DNA of 64,000 nucleotides from JAUNQW01 sp043424615 (GTDB lineage Bacteria > Bacillota > Bacilli > Lactobacillales > Carnobacteriaceae_A): contig JBHWOX010000033.1 in assembly GCA_043424615.1 (NCBI GenBank), forward strand, positions 62,001 through 126,000, read 5' to 3'. Both the position numbers and the translations under genes were made by a program. A model generated the notes under the pieces. It searched no databases, had not been told where the DNA came from, and saw only the letters and a list, made by a program, of their open reading frames with translations. Below, in pieces: positions 8,754 to 17,951 of the stretch (the first letter of the stretch is position 1; the number at the start of each line of letters is the position of its first letter).

Positions 8754-9479
8754 CTAAAAATCACCATTATGGTAAACTTCGTTGACGTCTTCATCATCTT
8801 CTAAGACTTCAATCAATTTTTCAACAGCTTCTTGTGTTTCTTCATCCACAGGAATCGTGTTTTGAGGAACATAGGTGAGTGAAGCTTGTTCAAATTTATA
8901 GCCTTCTTCTTGCAGAGCGTCACGAACCTGAGCAAAGTCAGTAGGATCAGAATAAATTTCAAAAACATTTTCTGATGTCTCCATATCTTCTGCCCCAGCT
9001 TCTAATGCACTCATTAACATGGTATCTTCATCGATATCGAGCTCTTCACGTAAAATAACAAAATAACCTTTTTGGTCAAACATGTAACTGACTGACCCTT
9101 TTGTTCCAAGGTTAGCATTATTTTTAGTAAAGGCCGATCGTACATTGGCGGATGTCCGGTTAGCATTGTCTGTTAAACCATCCACCAAAATAGCCACACC
9201 ATTGGGCCCATAACCTTCATACATGACGGGATGATAATCTTCCCCTTCACCTGCAGAAGTTGCTTTTTCAATCGCACGTTCAATATTATCATTCGGCATA
9301 TTTTGAGCACGTGCATCCTCAATGGCCGAACGTAAGGCTGCATTATCTTCCGGATCAGGACCACCATCTTTAGCTGCTTGGTAAATTTCTTTAGATAATT
9401 TTTGGAATATTTTTCCTTTTTTAGCGTCCTGGGCACCTTTTCTTTGTTTAATGTTATTCCACTTGGAATGTCCTGCCAT
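8754..9479 (-). CDS. yebC: YebC/PmpR family protein
   Basis: A 241-residue YebC family protein with the invariant N-terminus MAGHSKWNNIKQRKGAQDA, the central EGYGPNGVAILVDGLTDN and the conserved GSVSYMFDQKG. Family members were long called transcriptional regulators; recent work assigns related proteins a role in translation through proline stretches, so the exact role is left open. It is a single-gene unit with its own terminator at 8702-8737, just upstream of the comG operon. Confidence 0.95.
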   Translation of the reverse strand: MAGHSKWNNIKQRKGAQDAKKGKIFQKLSKEIYQAAKDGGPDPEDNAALRSAIEDARAQNMPNDNIERAIEKATSAGEGEDYHPVMYEGYGPNGVAILVDGLTDNANRTSANVRSAFTKNNANLGTKGSVSYMFDQKGYFVILREELDIDEDTMLMSALEAGAEDMETSENVFEIYSDPTDFAQVRDALQEEGYKFEQASLTYVPQNTIPVDEETQEAVEKLIEVLEDDEDVNEVYHNGDF

Positions 9480-9659
9480 AATTTCACTTCCTTCTTAAAT
9501 GCTAGTTATTCAATCTCATTAATTATACAAAAGTTACTAGCAGATATCAATTTCAGCTCAAAAGATAGAGACCATCAGAAATCCAGGCCTTGAGCTTGAT
9601 TTTCCCCCTATTTAGATTATACTTAAATTATAATCATTTTAGATAGGAGTGGATGAATA

Positions 9660-10085
9660 ATGGAAATCGATTACAAAGATTATGGTAAAGAACCTTACGT
9701 CATTGATATTGAAAAAGCCACTTTAGACAATGAGAATTATCGCACTACCATCTGGACAGGTGAAAAATTACAAGTTACTGTCATGACTATCCAGCCTAAT
9801 GATGATATTGGATTAGAAATTCATGAAGGTATCGACCAATTCTTGCGTATCGAATCTGGCCAAGGATTATGTCAAATGGGCCCTGCTGAAGATGATTTAA
9901 GCTTTGAACAAAATGTTCAAGACGATACCGCTATCTTCGTCCCTGCTAATACCTGGCACAATGTCACTAACACTGGGGATGAACCCTTAAAATTATACAC
10001 CATTTATGCTGGACCGGACCATGTTGAAGGCACTGTCCACCCTACTCATGAAGACGCTAAAAATGATCCCAATGAACAGCACTAA
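9660..10085 (+). CDS. Cupin-domain protein
   Basis: A 141-residue single-domain cupin. Motif 1 appears as IGLEIHEGIDQFLRIESGQG and motif 2 as IFVPANTWHNVTNTG, giving the metal-binding set His, His/Asp-Gln, Glu-like and His typical of small RmlC-fold proteins. The C-terminus is rich in His, Asp and Glu. AGGAG lies 14-18 bases upstream of the ATG. It stands alone, convergent with the ABC ATPase gene, so its substrate cannot be deduced. Confidence 0.8.
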   Translation: MEIDYKDYGKEPYVIDIEKATLDNENYRTTIWTGEKLQVTVMTIQPNDDIGLEIHEGIDQFLRIESGQGLCQMGPAEDDLSFEQNVQDDTAIFVPANTWHNVTNTGDEPLKLYTIYAGPDHVEGTVHPTHEDAKNDPNEQH

Positions 10086-10105
10086 TATTTTTAGAAAATA
10101 AAAAT

Positions 10106-10131
10106 GGGCGATGAAAATTTTTTCATCGCCC
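10106..10131. terminator. Bidirectional terminator between cupin and ABC ATPase genes
   Basis: Perfect 11-bp inverted repeat GGGCGATGAAA / TTTCATCGCCC with a short AT loop followed by TTTTTT; both flanking genes converge on it. Confidence 0.85.
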
Positions 10132-10147
10132 TTTTTTATTTCTTTCT

Positions 10148-10882
10148 TTACAAAACTTTTTCTAAAAAGCTTTTCGTTCTTTCTTCAGTGGGATGATTAA
10201 AAATATCTTCGGGATGGCCTTCTTCGAGAATATAGCCTTCATCCATAAATAGAACGCGATCAGACACCTCTCTAGCAAAGCCCATCTCATGGGTGACCAC
10301 AACCATGGTCATGCCTGTTTCAGCCAAATTTTTCATGACTTCAAGAACTTCCCCCACCATTTCAGGGTCCAAAGCAGAGGTAGGCTCATCAAATAATAGC
10401 AAGTCAGGTTCCATCATTAAGGCTCTCACAATAGCCACCCGCTGTTGCTGACCACCAGATAAACTATTAGGGTAGGCATCTGCTTTGTCTGCTAAACCAA
10501 CGGTGGCTAATAACTCACGCCCACGTTCGATAGCTTTTGATTCCTCTTCATTTTTAGCTTCTTTTGGTGCCAAAATTAAATTTTCCATCACTGTCTTATG
10601 TGGAAATAAGTTAAAGTTTTGAAACACCATGCCCATTTCCGCTCGAACATAGTTTAATTCTTTTTCAGTCGATTGAGTGATATCTTTGTTTTTAAATGTA
10701 ATCGACCCACTTGTCGGTTTTTCAAGCAAATTCATACAGCGTAAAAAAGTAGATTTACCAGAACCAGAAGGGCCGATGACACACACCACTTCCCCCTGCT
10801 CTATGTTTTCGCTTATGCCTTTTAAAACCTCATTGTCATCAAAAGATTTGGTCAAATCTTTAATTTCTAAAATAGCTGCCAT
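10148..10882 (-). CDS. Polar amino-acid ABC transporter ATP-binding protein (GlnQ-like)
   Basis: A 244-residue ABC ATPase: Walker A GPSGSGKSTF, Q-loop VFQNFNLFPH, signature LSGGQQQRVAI, Walker B LLLFDEPTSALDP and H-loop VVTHEMGFA. The LEKPTSGSITF stretch and length are typical of the GlnQ/ArtP family that powers uptake of polar amino acids. AGGAAAGGG precedes the ATG at 10882; an in-frame ATG at 10906 overlaps that ribosome binding site and is rejected. No permease or binding-protein gene is adjacent, so it is an orphan that must work with components encoded elsewhere. Confidence 0.9.
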   Translation of the reverse strand: MAAILEIKDLTKSFDDNEVLKGISENIEQGEVVCVIGPSGSGKSTFLRCMNLLEKPTSGSITFKNKDITQSTEKELNYVRAEMGMVFQNFNLFPHKTVMENLILAPKEAKNEEESKAIERGRELLATVGLADKADAYPNSLSGGQQQRVAIVRALMMEPDLLLFDEPTSALDPEMVGEVLEVMKNLAETGMTMVVVTHEMGFAREVSDRVLFMDEGYILEEGHPEDIFNHPTEERTKSFLEKVL

Positions 10883-10963
10883 AATAAAAACCCTTTCCTC
10901 TAACATTTCCTATATTATACTTCTTTTCGGTTTTTTATACAAGTTTTATTTTATTTTTGTATA

Positions 10964-11899
10964 TTAATAACCCGCTTGCAGGTTAACGACATTCTCTTTG
11001 GGCTGACCTTTTTGGATAAACTCCTGATAGTTTTTTTCAAAAATGTCAATCACATGCTTGAGATAGTCTTCCCGGCTACCTGCAATATGGGGGAGAACCA
11101 ATATTTGATCCTCTTGCCAAAAAGGATGATCAGATGGGAGAGGTTCTTCTTCAAAAACATCTAAGCCAGCAAAAGAAATGATTCCCTGCTCAATGGCTTG
11201 GAGTAAATCTTCTTCACAAACGCTTTCTCCTCGTCCAACATTAATGAAAATCGTTTGTTCTTTCATCTGTTTGAATAAGTTCAAGTCATAAAAATGCTGG
11301 GTGGCAGCAGTTAAGGGGAGGATGTTGATGACAATATCAGCTTGCGCTAAAGCCCGGTCAATCTCGTCAACCGCATACACTTGATCCATACCCTCAACCG
11401 CGTGACCTGAGCGGTTAATACCGATTGTGTTCATCCCAAATACTTTTGAAAGTTGACCCAAATATTGGCCAATGCTTCCAGTTCCAATGATTAAAACGGT
11501 CTTGCCTAAAATTTCACCAATTTTTTGGCTATGTTTTAATTCCTCTAAATTTTGGTGCTGGGCGGCATATAAGACCTGCCGTTGGTAAGCTAAAAGGATT
11601 GCAAAAACGGTTTCCCCGATGACTTCCTTATGAATCCCCTTAGCATTGGTTAGGGTGACTCCGGCCTCTTTTAAAGCCTGGTGTGGGAACTGGTCGACCC
11701 CGGCTGTATGGGATTGAATCCATTGCAAAGAAGGCGGAATATAGCTTTCCAGCTGGTCCATCAATGGTTGGTTCCAGCCTAGTATAATTTCAGTTTGGTC
11801 GTTGATTTTTTCAGCCAGTTCATGATTGGTCAAAATACTTTTAATGCGTTGGATTTGATTGTCGTCAAAATCTCGAGCTAAAACGATATTTTTTTCCAT
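10964..11899 (-). CDS. NAD-dependent D-2-hydroxyacid dehydrogenase
   Basis: A 311-residue member of the D-isomer 2-hydroxyacid dehydrogenase family (phosphoglycerate dehydrogenase-like). The Rossmann motif is GTGSIGQYLGQL; catalytic Arg is in NVGRGESV, Glu in DVFEEEPLP and His in LPHIAGS. Substrate within the family (glyoxylate/hydroxypyruvate, 2-ketoisocaproate, others) cannot be read from sequence. AAAGGTGG lies six bases before the ATG at 11899, which is preferred over the ATG at 11917. It is divergent from the selenium-linked desulfurase gene. Confidence 0.9.
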   Translation of the reverse strand: MEKNIVLARDFDDNQIQRIKSILTNHELAEKINDQTEIILGWNQPLMDQLESYIPPSLQWIQSHTAGVDQFPHQALKEAGVTLTNAKGIHKEVIGETVFAILLAYQRQVLYAAQHQNLEELKHSQKIGEILGKTVLIIGTGSIGQYLGQLSKVFGMNTIGINRSGHAVEGMDQVYAVDEIDRALAQADIVINILPLTAATQHFYDLNLFKQMKEQTIFINVGRGESVCEEDLLQAIEQGIISFAGLDVFEEEPLPSDHPFWQEDQILVLPHIAGSREDYLKHVIDIFEKNYQEFIQKGQPKENVVNLQAGY

Positions 11900-12005
11900 A
11901 TAACCACCTTTATTCATTTACAATCATTATAATAGAAATACGGTGCGATTTATAGCTTGTGATATAATCTTCATAAAAGGACTCATATAGAAAGGAATAT
12001 AGCCA

Positions 12006-13145
12006 ATGATATATTTAGATAATGGTGCGACCACCTTAAAAAAACCAGATGCCGTCATTGAAGCCGTCACTAACGCTCTCAATCACTTAGGAAATGCTGG
12101 CCGGGGAGCAACCGAAGAGTCTCTGGAGAGCTCACGAGTCGTCTTTCAATGCCGTGACCACCTCAAACAACTGATAGGAGCAGAATCTCCCAGCCAGATT
12201 GCTTTCACCCTGAATGCAACCGAATCATTAAATATTGCCATTCAAGGCCTACTTGAAGCCGGCGACCATGCGATTACTTCAGTCATGGAACATAATTCTG
12301 TCCTACGTCCCCTACAATATTTAGAAGACCAAGGAACAGAAGTCACTTATTTGCCCGTCAACGACCAAGCCATTGTTAATCCTCAAGAGGTAGAAGACGC
12401 TATTCAAGACAATACTAAAGTCATTGTTTTAACCCATGCCTCCAATTTGACAGGCAATATGAATGATATTGACGCCATCGGTGACATTGCTGCCCAGCAC
12501 GATATCCTTTTTGTGGTCGACGCTTCTCAATCCATGGGAGAACATCCCATTGATGTGCAGCAAAGCCAAGTGGATGTCCTTTGTTTCACCGGCCACAAAG
12601 GATTAATGGGCCCTCAAGGAACAGGGGGCATTTATGTGAAAGACGGGGTAAAGATTCGTCCGTTGAAAATGGGGGGAACAGGTTCTCAAACCTTCAACTC
12701 CCACCAACCGAATGAAATGCCCACCTTATTAGAAGCGGGTACTTTAAATGGCCATGGTATTGCCGGTTTAAATGCTGCGACCGCCTACATTCTTGAACAA
12801 GGGATTGACAATATCGCCGCTCAATTAAAAGAACTGACCTTTTATTTCTACCAAGCAGTCAAAGATATAGATGGCGTTAAAGTTTATGGTGATTTTAATC
12901 CAGAGATTGATCGAACCCCTATTGTCTCCCTTAACGTCCGAGATATGGATTCATCCGACGTCGCCAATCTATTATCTGAAGATTATGACATTGCTACGCG
13001 AGCGGGAGGTCATTGCGCTCCTAAAATGCACCAAGCCTTGGGGACTGACCAGCAAGGCTTAGTCCGCTTTAGTTTCTCTATCTTTACAACTAAAGAAGAA
13101 TTAGACCAGGCTGTTCAAGCCATTCAAGATATTGCTCAAGCCTAA
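12006..13145 (+). CDS. Cysteine desulfurase-like PLP enzyme (TIGR01977-type)
   Basis: A 379-residue class V aminotransferase. MIYLDNGATTLKKP is the usual N-terminus; FTGHKGLMGPQG holds the PLP lysine; RAGGHCAPKMHQALG holds the active-site cysteine. The type fits the cysteine desulfurase family (TIGR01977) often found beside YedE and DUF3343 genes in selenium users, where it may deliver reduced Se or S; this role is inference. It is a single-gene plus-strand unit that converges on DUF3343-yedE. A TATAAT is at 11963-11968 and AAAGGA precedes the ATG. Confidence 0.85.
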   Translation: MIYLDNGATTLKKPDAVIEAVTNALNHLGNAGRGATEESLESSRVVFQCRDHLKQLIGAESPSQIAFTLNATESLNIAIQGLLEAGDHAITSVMEHNSVLRPLQYLEDQGTEVTYLPVNDQAIVNPQEVEDAIQDNTKVIVLTHASNLTGNMNDIDAIGDIAAQHDILFVVDASQSMGEHPIDVQQSQVDVLCFTGHKGLMGPQGTGGIYVKDGVKIRPLKMGGTGSQTFNSHQPNEMPTLLEAGTLNGHGIAGLNAATAYILEQGIDNIAAQLKELTFYFYQAVKDIDGVKVYGDFNPEIDRTPIVSLNVRDMDSSDVANLLSEDYDIATRAGGHCAPKMHQALGTDQQGLVRFSFSIFTTKEELDQAVQAIQDIAQA

Positions 13146-13155
13146 AATAAGCCAT

Positions 13156-13192
13156 AAAAATAAGCCAGATTCTAAGGATCTGGCTTATTTTT
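13156..13192. terminator. Bidirectional intrinsic terminator
   Basis: Perfect 15-bp inverted repeat AAAAATAAGCCAGAT / ATCTGGCTTATTTTT with a 7-nt loop, between the convergent desulfurase-like gene and the DUF3343 gene. Confidence 0.85.
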
Positions 13193-13197
13193 ATTTA

Positions 13198-13452
13198 TTA
13201 TGCGATTTTTACATGTTCAACCTTTAATTCATGTTGATCTATTATTTTTTCAATTTGCTCTTTAAACTCGGCAGGGCTTCTCCAAGCTAAGCCACAACCA
13301 GCTGTCAAAAAGGAAGGCGCCGCGATAAGCTTCCCTTCTATTTTTTCTTGCTTGAAAACACTTTCTGCTAAGAAAGAATGGTGGCTCTCACTGAAGGTCA
13401 CATACACAAAAGGGCCTGTTGATTTATGCCTCTTTAAGAGCTTGTGAATCAT
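13198..13452 (-). CDS. DUF3343 protein (putative Se/S carrier-like), copy 1
   Basis: An 84-residue protein with the DUF3343 core YVTFSESHHSFLAESVFK, KLIAAPSFLTAGCGLAWRSP. The CGL cysteine (near residue 52) is the conserved family residue. DUF3343 proteins are small, DsrE/TusA-neighbouring proteins recurrent in selenium clusters; a carrier role is proposed, not shown. The gene overlaps the end of yedE by 29 bp, which argues for cotranslation. A second copy lies at 26295-26561. Confidence 0.8.
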   Translation of the reverse strand: MIHKLLKRHKSTGPFVYVTFSESHHSFLAESVFKQEKIEGKLIAAPSFLTAGCGLAWRSPAEFKEQIEKIIDQHELKVEHVKIA

Positions 13453-14551
13453 CTTTTACTTCCCCTACTTTAATTTGTTTTTCTGAACCTATCCCCCAGC
13501 AAGCGATGGCTATAATAGCGATAATACAAACAATCACCGCAACTTTTCCAGCCACAGCAGGTCCACCCACACTTTCAGGGCTAGCAGCAGAAGAAGCTAA
13601 TCCAAAGTTATGAGCCATAGCAACCCCAAGGACGGTTCCTATAGTGGTAATGAATCCATCGCCGTTTCCAGAAGCTGCCTTAATTAATTGGCGAACAGGG
13701 CATCCTCCAGCTAATGCTGAAGCAATTCCCATTCCAAACATAGGTAAAATATTCCAAAGCACTTGAGCATGAGCAATGGGGCCATAGGCTTGAATTTGGA
13801 ATTGTCCAGTCATTAGATTATAAACCAAAAGAGTGAGGAAAATACCAAGAGCTGGCATGATGGCTGTAAAATCTTTAGCAGCTATGATACTTCTAACAGA
13901 ACCTGACATACAAAGATTAGTCTGTTGGGCAATGGCCCCGAATAATAAACCGACCACTAATGATAAAATAACAGGAGCGTGCATGGAGCCCGGCCCTTCG
14001 GAAGAGAAATGAAAGAGATCGGGGAATACGAGGAACAAAACAAACAAAATGAGTAAAATAAGGGGAAAAGAAATGGAATCGGCCGGGCGGATATCATGGC
14101 CTTCTCCAAGACTGAAGCCTTTCTTCAAGAAAAGAACTCCCACCCATGAACCTAAAAAGAATCCTACAAAGCCGATATAAGCGGAAAGATCTCCTGAAGC
14201 CATTCTTATAATCATACGCAAAGTACAACCTAAAAAGACTAGACCTAAAATCCCCATCATGGCTCCTAAAGCAAAGCGAATGGCTGGAGAAGAACCAGAT
14301 TTCAATTGCAATCGACCAGTCGCCCAAGCGAGCATGAAAGCTCCTATTACTATCCCGACAATTTCCGGTCTAAAATACTGAACAATTTCAGCTGAATGCA
14401 GACCTAATGCTCCTGACATATCACGTATAAAACAAATGGTACACAAGGCCATATTACCTGGATTACCAAAATGAGCCAATAAAGCCATACCAATACCAGC
14501 GATAATTCCTAAAGCAATGAGCCATCCTTTAGACGATCGAATATTATTCAT
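13424..14551 (-). CDS. yedE: YedE-type selenium metabolism membrane protein
   Basis: A 375-residue polytopic membrane protein of the YeeE/YedE family in its selenium-associated form. About ten hydrophobic segments; conserved Cys in FGNPGNMALCTICFIRDMSG, FLGCTLRMIIRM, QQTNLCMSGSVRS and ALAGGCPVRQL. YeeE relatives transport thiosulfate through such cysteines, and YedE is thought to import a selenium compound. GGGGAG precedes the ATG at 14551; an ATG seven codons upstream sits before that site and is rejected. It forms an operon with DUF3343, opposite the desulfurase-like gene. Confidence 0.85.
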   Translation of the reverse strand: MNNIRSSKGWLIALGIIAGIGMALLAHFGNPGNMALCTICFIRDMSGALGLHSAEIVQYFRPEIVGIVIGAFMLAWATGRLQLKSGSSPAIRFALGAMMGILGLVFLGCTLRMIIRMASGDLSAYIGFVGFFLGSWVGVLFLKKGFSLGEGHDIRPADSISFPLILLILFVLFLVFPDLFHFSSEGPGSMHAPVILSLVVGLLFGAIAQQTNLCMSGSVRSIIAAKDFTAIMPALGIFLTLLVYNLMTGQFQIQAYGPIAHAQVLWNILPMFGMGIASALAGGCPVRQLIKAASGNGDGFITTIGTVLGVAMAHNFGLASSAASPESVGGPAVAGKVAVIVCIIAIIAIACWGIGSEKQIKVGEVKDDSQALKEA

Positions 14552-14662
14552 ATTATACTCCCCTTTATTCAATTATCACTTTAATTATAGCTTTAAATGA
14601 ATAAAAATGATTGATTTTTTCCTATTTTTATAAGTACAAATGAATAATAGCGAATAATAATA

Positions 14663-14690
14663 AAAGGTTGCGACCGAAGTCGCAACCTTT
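14663..14690 (-). terminator. Intrinsic terminator after grdB
   Basis: Perfect 12-bp inverted repeat AAAGGTTGCGAC / GTCGCAACCTTT with a CGAA tetraloop, 21 bp after the grdB stop; on the minus strand it is followed by TTATTATTATT. Confidence 0.85.
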
Positions 14691-14711
14691 TTAATTTATT
14701 AGAGTGATTAA

Positions 14712-16010
14712 TTATACTTCGAAGACAGTTTGTCCGTCGATGTCAGTTGTTAAAGCGTTCAATCCAGCTTCAACTAATTCTTCACGTAATTTGTATTCGT
14801 CTTCCGGACTTAAGCTTGGATTTCCGAATGGGTGAGGAATAGCGATAGTTGGAACGATACGGTTAGCACCAACGGTTTGAGAGATTGGTGTAACTGTAAG
14901 CATGTGAACAACTGGAACTTCAGCTGTAGCTTCGATAGATTTAACTAACGTTGCTCCGCAACGTGTACAAGTACCTCAGGTAGAAGTTAGAATAACAGCG
15001 TCCACTCCGGCTTCTTTCAATTCTTGACCGATAGCTTCACCGTATTCTTTAGAACTTGCAACGGCAGTACCGTTACCCACTGTAGAGTAGAAAGTATCGT
15101 ATAATTTACCGATTTTACCTTCTTTTTCCATTTCACGTAAAACGTCTACTGGTAAAACGCGGTCTGGGTCTTGGTTACAGTATGAGTTGTCAAACCCACC
15201 GTGAGCAGTTTCCCATTCACCTTCTTTAAGGTCATCGACACCAGAAATGTCATATGATCCGAATTTAGAAGCTGAAGAAGACTCGATATGGTCAGGGTTT
15301 CCAGCTGGAACAATACCACCAGAAGTAACCAAAGCGATGGTTGCTTGAGATAAGTCTTTCACAGGTGGTTCAGGGTCCACACGGTCGAAGTTAGGCATAA
15401 CGAATTCTGTTTGGAATTCTTCGCCATTTAATTTTTTAACTAACATGTCAACAGCACGTTCTGCACCACGTTTGTCAGTAAAGTAGTTTTTACGGAAACG
15501 TTCATGGTATTTGTCTTCAACTGGGTCAATTTCTTCACCAGCTAATAATTTAGATGCTAAGTTAGCCATGTCAGGAATAGCTTGACGCATTGCAACCGCT
15601 GAATCCCCTACTTGAACAACATATAATAATGTTTTGTAGATGTCAGTACCAGGGTTTTCTTCGTATAAACCTGTAACTGCTGGAATGTCTAATTCTTCCA
15701 TAACAGTAGATCCAACTTTACCACAAGCCATACCATAACGACCAGCGTTAAATGCAGGGCCTAAAATTACTAAGTCTGGATCGTAAGATTTAATCATTTC
15801 CATAACTTCGCTTAAGGCAGAGTCGTTTTCGTTAAAGTAGTCGTCCCCACAGACAACTGTACCAACGATTTCGCCACCTTGGATAGCTCCATTAAGTCCC
15901 ATACCAGGACCTTTAGGACCATCTTCTTTGAAAGGTTCTTGACCTGCTTTTTCTTCCCCACCAATACCAGCGTAGAACTGGTTGATGTAATGTACAATTC
16001 GTTTACTCAT
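14712..16010 (-). CDS. grdB: Glycine reductase protein B gamma subunit GrdB, selenoprotein
   Basis: Glycine reductase PB subunit, 432 residues when the in-frame UGA at 14976-14978 is read as Sec345. The context is TST-U-GTCTRCGATLVK, the GrdB active site, where Sec carries the carboxymethyl group taken from the Schiff base on GrdE and passes it to GrdA. The frame continues past the UGA for 87 codons to TAA at 14712 with family-typical sequence (HMLTVTPISQTVGANRIVPT). A 7-bp hairpin with a GGA loop 11 nt after the UGA is a good SECIS candidate. An ORF caller would give two fragments. Last gene of grdX-grdE-grdB, 29 bp after grdE. Confidence 0.95.
14948..14964 (-). promoter_or_regulatory. Candidate bacterial SECIS hairpin in grdB
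   Basis: ACGTTGC-GGA-GCAACGT (minus strand), a perfect 7-bp stem with a 3-nt G-containing loop starting 12 nt after the UGA. Bacterial SECIS apical loops lie roughly 16-37 nt downstream of the UGA; here the loop is at +19 to +21. Confidence 0.65.
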
Positions 16011-16039
16011 TATTATTTACCTCCTTTTCGATATCCTTC

Positions 16040-17326
16040 TTATTGACCTTTGGCTGACATTTTGTTGAAGCCTAATTCGTTAGTTGCACCAGTGATGGCT
16101 TGGATTTCCACTTGGATTTCTCCGTTTTCTTTAAGAGATCCGTCAAATCCACCAGCAATGTTGTCAACATAGTCTAACATACCGATGATACGGTCCATAG
16201 CTGGTAGGTCAATTAATTCGTTAGCGTTACCACCAGTTACAACAGCGTTAGCAGCAACATCCGCATCCGCTAATGGTTGAGACGCACCGTCTTGACCAGC
16301 GTATTCGTCAGTTGTAATAACTGTATCGATATCTTTAGCTTCAATTTTACGGCAGTTCATAATTAAGTCAGTATCAGGGTTACCGAAACCTTCTTGAGTT
16401 ACAATAACTCCGTCTAAGCCCATGAATTCAGCTAATTTTGAAGTCCAGTCAGATGAACGTTCTTTGTCAGCTAAGTAAACCGCTTCGTTAGTGATAATAA
16501 CTCCCATGAAGTTAATATCTTTACCGTGACGGTCATATAATTCTTTAATTACTGGGTTATTTAAGTGGTGGTAAGTTGTGTTTTTGTCACAAGATGACAC
16601 ACAGTTACCAGATATGATGGCACCATCCATAACCTCAGTTGGGTATAAGATTGAAGGTACGATATGTTTAGCGTCAGTTCCGTAAACATAAGTATCGTGT
16701 AATAAACCTTGAGTTTGAAGCATGTAAACATATCCAACTTTTGGAAGATCTGGATATTGTTCTGCTTGTTCAAAGATTGGTAAGGTTTCGTATTCTTTGA
16801 CTTCATCTGCTTCGACTTCTTCAGATAATTCTCCTAAGAATTTAGCAACGTTTAAACCAGCTAAACGAGCAGCTTCTTCATAAGTGTGGTTTTCTAAGCC
16901 ATCAGCAGGTTCTAAAACTAAACAGAAGTTATTTGTTTTTGAGAATGGGGTGAATTCAGCACCAGGTCCACTCATGTCAACAATACCTTCTTGGAAACCA
17001 ACAATTTTACCAACAGTTAAAACAGCCATGCCTTTAAGAGCGTTAGTACGGCCTTCACCTACTTGGTTAACTTTGTTGACAACCCCAGGGAAAACGCCAG
17101 AAGAAGAACCAACTTTAGCACGTGGTTCAATAGCATCTTTAACTGGTGTAATACGTGTTTTTTCACCTGGTTTAGCAATTTCGATTGAAACATCAACAAT
17201 ACGGTCATCGTCTAATACGATGTCTTTGATATCTTGCTCGTTGACGTATAATACGTTGTCTTCAATTTTAGACTCGTCAGCAAGCTGGATATCTGTGATT
17301 TGAATTTCTCCAACTTCTAATTTCAT
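16040..17326 (-). CDS. grdE: Glycine reductase protein B proprotein GrdE (alpha/beta)
   Basis: A 428-residue GrdE proprotein, full length for the family. The self-processing site SGNCVSSCDKNTT is intact with Asn241-Cys242; in characterised enzymes cleavage before this Cys makes the pyruvoyl group that binds glycine as a Schiff base. The stretch GFGNPDTDLIMNC and the C-terminal ATNELGFNKMSAKGQ match the glycine-specific type. Together with GrdB it forms substrate protein PB. It follows grdX by 34 bp and precedes grdB by 29 bp. Confidence 0.95.
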   Translation of the reverse strand: MKLEVGEIQITDIQLADESKIEDNVLYVNEQDIKDIVLDDDRIVDVSIEIAKPGEKTRITPVKDAIEPRAKVGSSSGVFPGVVNKVNQVGEGRTNALKGMAVLTVGKIVGFQEGIVDMSGPGAEFTPFSKTNNFCLVLEPADGLENHTYEEAARLAGLNVAKFLGELSEEVEADEVKEYETLPIFEQAEQYPDLPKVGYVYMLQTQGLLHDTYVYGTDAKHIVPSILYPTEVMDGAIISGNCVSSCDKNTTYHHLNNPVIKELYDRHGKDINFMGVIITNEAVYLADKERSSDWTSKLAEFMGLDGVIVTQEGFGNPDTDLIMNCRKIEAKDIDTVITTDEYAGQDGASQPLADADVAANAVVTGGNANELIDLPAMDRIIGMLDYVDNIAGGFDGSLKENGEIQVEIQAITGATNELGFNKMSAKGQ

Positions 17327-17360
17327 TCGATATTCACCTCTTATATTTTATCTACTACAT

Positions 17361-17753
17361 CTACAAATAATTTGGTGGAATTTGGATGCGACTAAGTGTA
17401 GCTTCAATTAAATGAAAATCAACCAATTGAAAATCTTCAAGAATTTTTTCTGTCCAATTTGGCGTTGGTCTGTCTTCAACAAATTTACGGTAGGTTGCCT
17501 CAGCACTTTCCATAAGCTCTAAACTATATAAATCCACATATTCTGACTTTTGATCATGCAAAATAATTGATTTATAGAAGGTCTCATTAGGTTTGATACT
17601 ACCACTCAAAGGATGACTAAGAAGAACTTGGCGTTCGTCAATGATCATTTTTTTAGTGGCTTCGAGTACATCACCATAAGTCCCATCAATAAAATAAATA
17701 GGATAGCCTTCAATTTCTTTATTGACTTTAGGATTGTTTGTGACAATTCTCAT
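17361..17753 (-). CDS. grdX: GrdX protein
   Basis: A 130-residue GrdX family protein starting MRIVTNNPKVNKEIEG and containing VLEATKKMIIDERQVLLSHPLSGSIKPNET. GrdX is found only at the head of glycine/betaine reductase operons and has no established biochemical role; a regulatory or assembly role is often supposed. It is first in grdX-grdE-grdB, with a sigma-A-like promoter at 17854-17881 and a structured leader. Confidence 0.85.
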   Translation of the reverse strand: MRIVTNNPKVNKEIEGYPIYFIDGTYGDVLEATKKMIIDERQVLLSHPLSGSIKPNETFYKSIILHDQKSEYVDLYSLELMESAEATYRKFVEDRPTPNWTEKILEDFQLVDFHLIEATLSRIQIPPNYL

Positions 17754-17803
17754 TTTATTACCTCACTCATACACATTTCCACCTGGGCTATAAAACCCTT
17801 TAC

Positions 17804-17845
17804 GGTCAAAGAAGTGGCTCTATTATGTTCAGAACCACTTCGACC
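17804..17845 (-). promoter_or_regulatory. Structured leader hairpin upstream of grdX
   Basis: On the minus strand GGTC-GAAGTGG pairs with CCACTTC-(TTT)-GACC around a 17-nt AT-rich loop. It starts within a few bases of the predicted transcript start and has no T run, so it is not a simple terminator. It does not match the glycine riboswitch consensus that I know. Confidence 0.45.
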
Positions 17846-17853
17846 ACATTTTT

Positions 17854-17881
17854 ATTATATCATATTTATTATAATGTTCAA
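17854..17881 (-). promoter_or_regulatory. Sigma-A-type promoter of grdX-grdE-grdB
   Basis: On the minus strand TTGAAC (17876-17881), 16-bp spacer, TATAAT (17854-17859). This leaves a leader of about 95 nt before grdX. Confidence 0.65.
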
Positions 17882-17951
17882 TAGAGACAAAGCCTTGAAA
17901 TAACAGCTTTTTAGCTTTTAGATTAGTTTAACGTATAAACTTATTACTAAA

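Noticed and set aside
9173..9487. Second gene overlapping yebC in another frame
   Set aside because: It lacks its own ribosome binding site and recognisable sequence; it is an out-of-frame reading of yebC.
14712..14903. Separate 63-residue protein downstream of the grdB UGA
   Set aside because: It is in frame with grdB and is its C-terminal part after Sec345.
17754..17853. Glycine riboswitch before grdX
   Set aside because: Paired elements exist but the conserved glycine riboswitch core sequences were not found.
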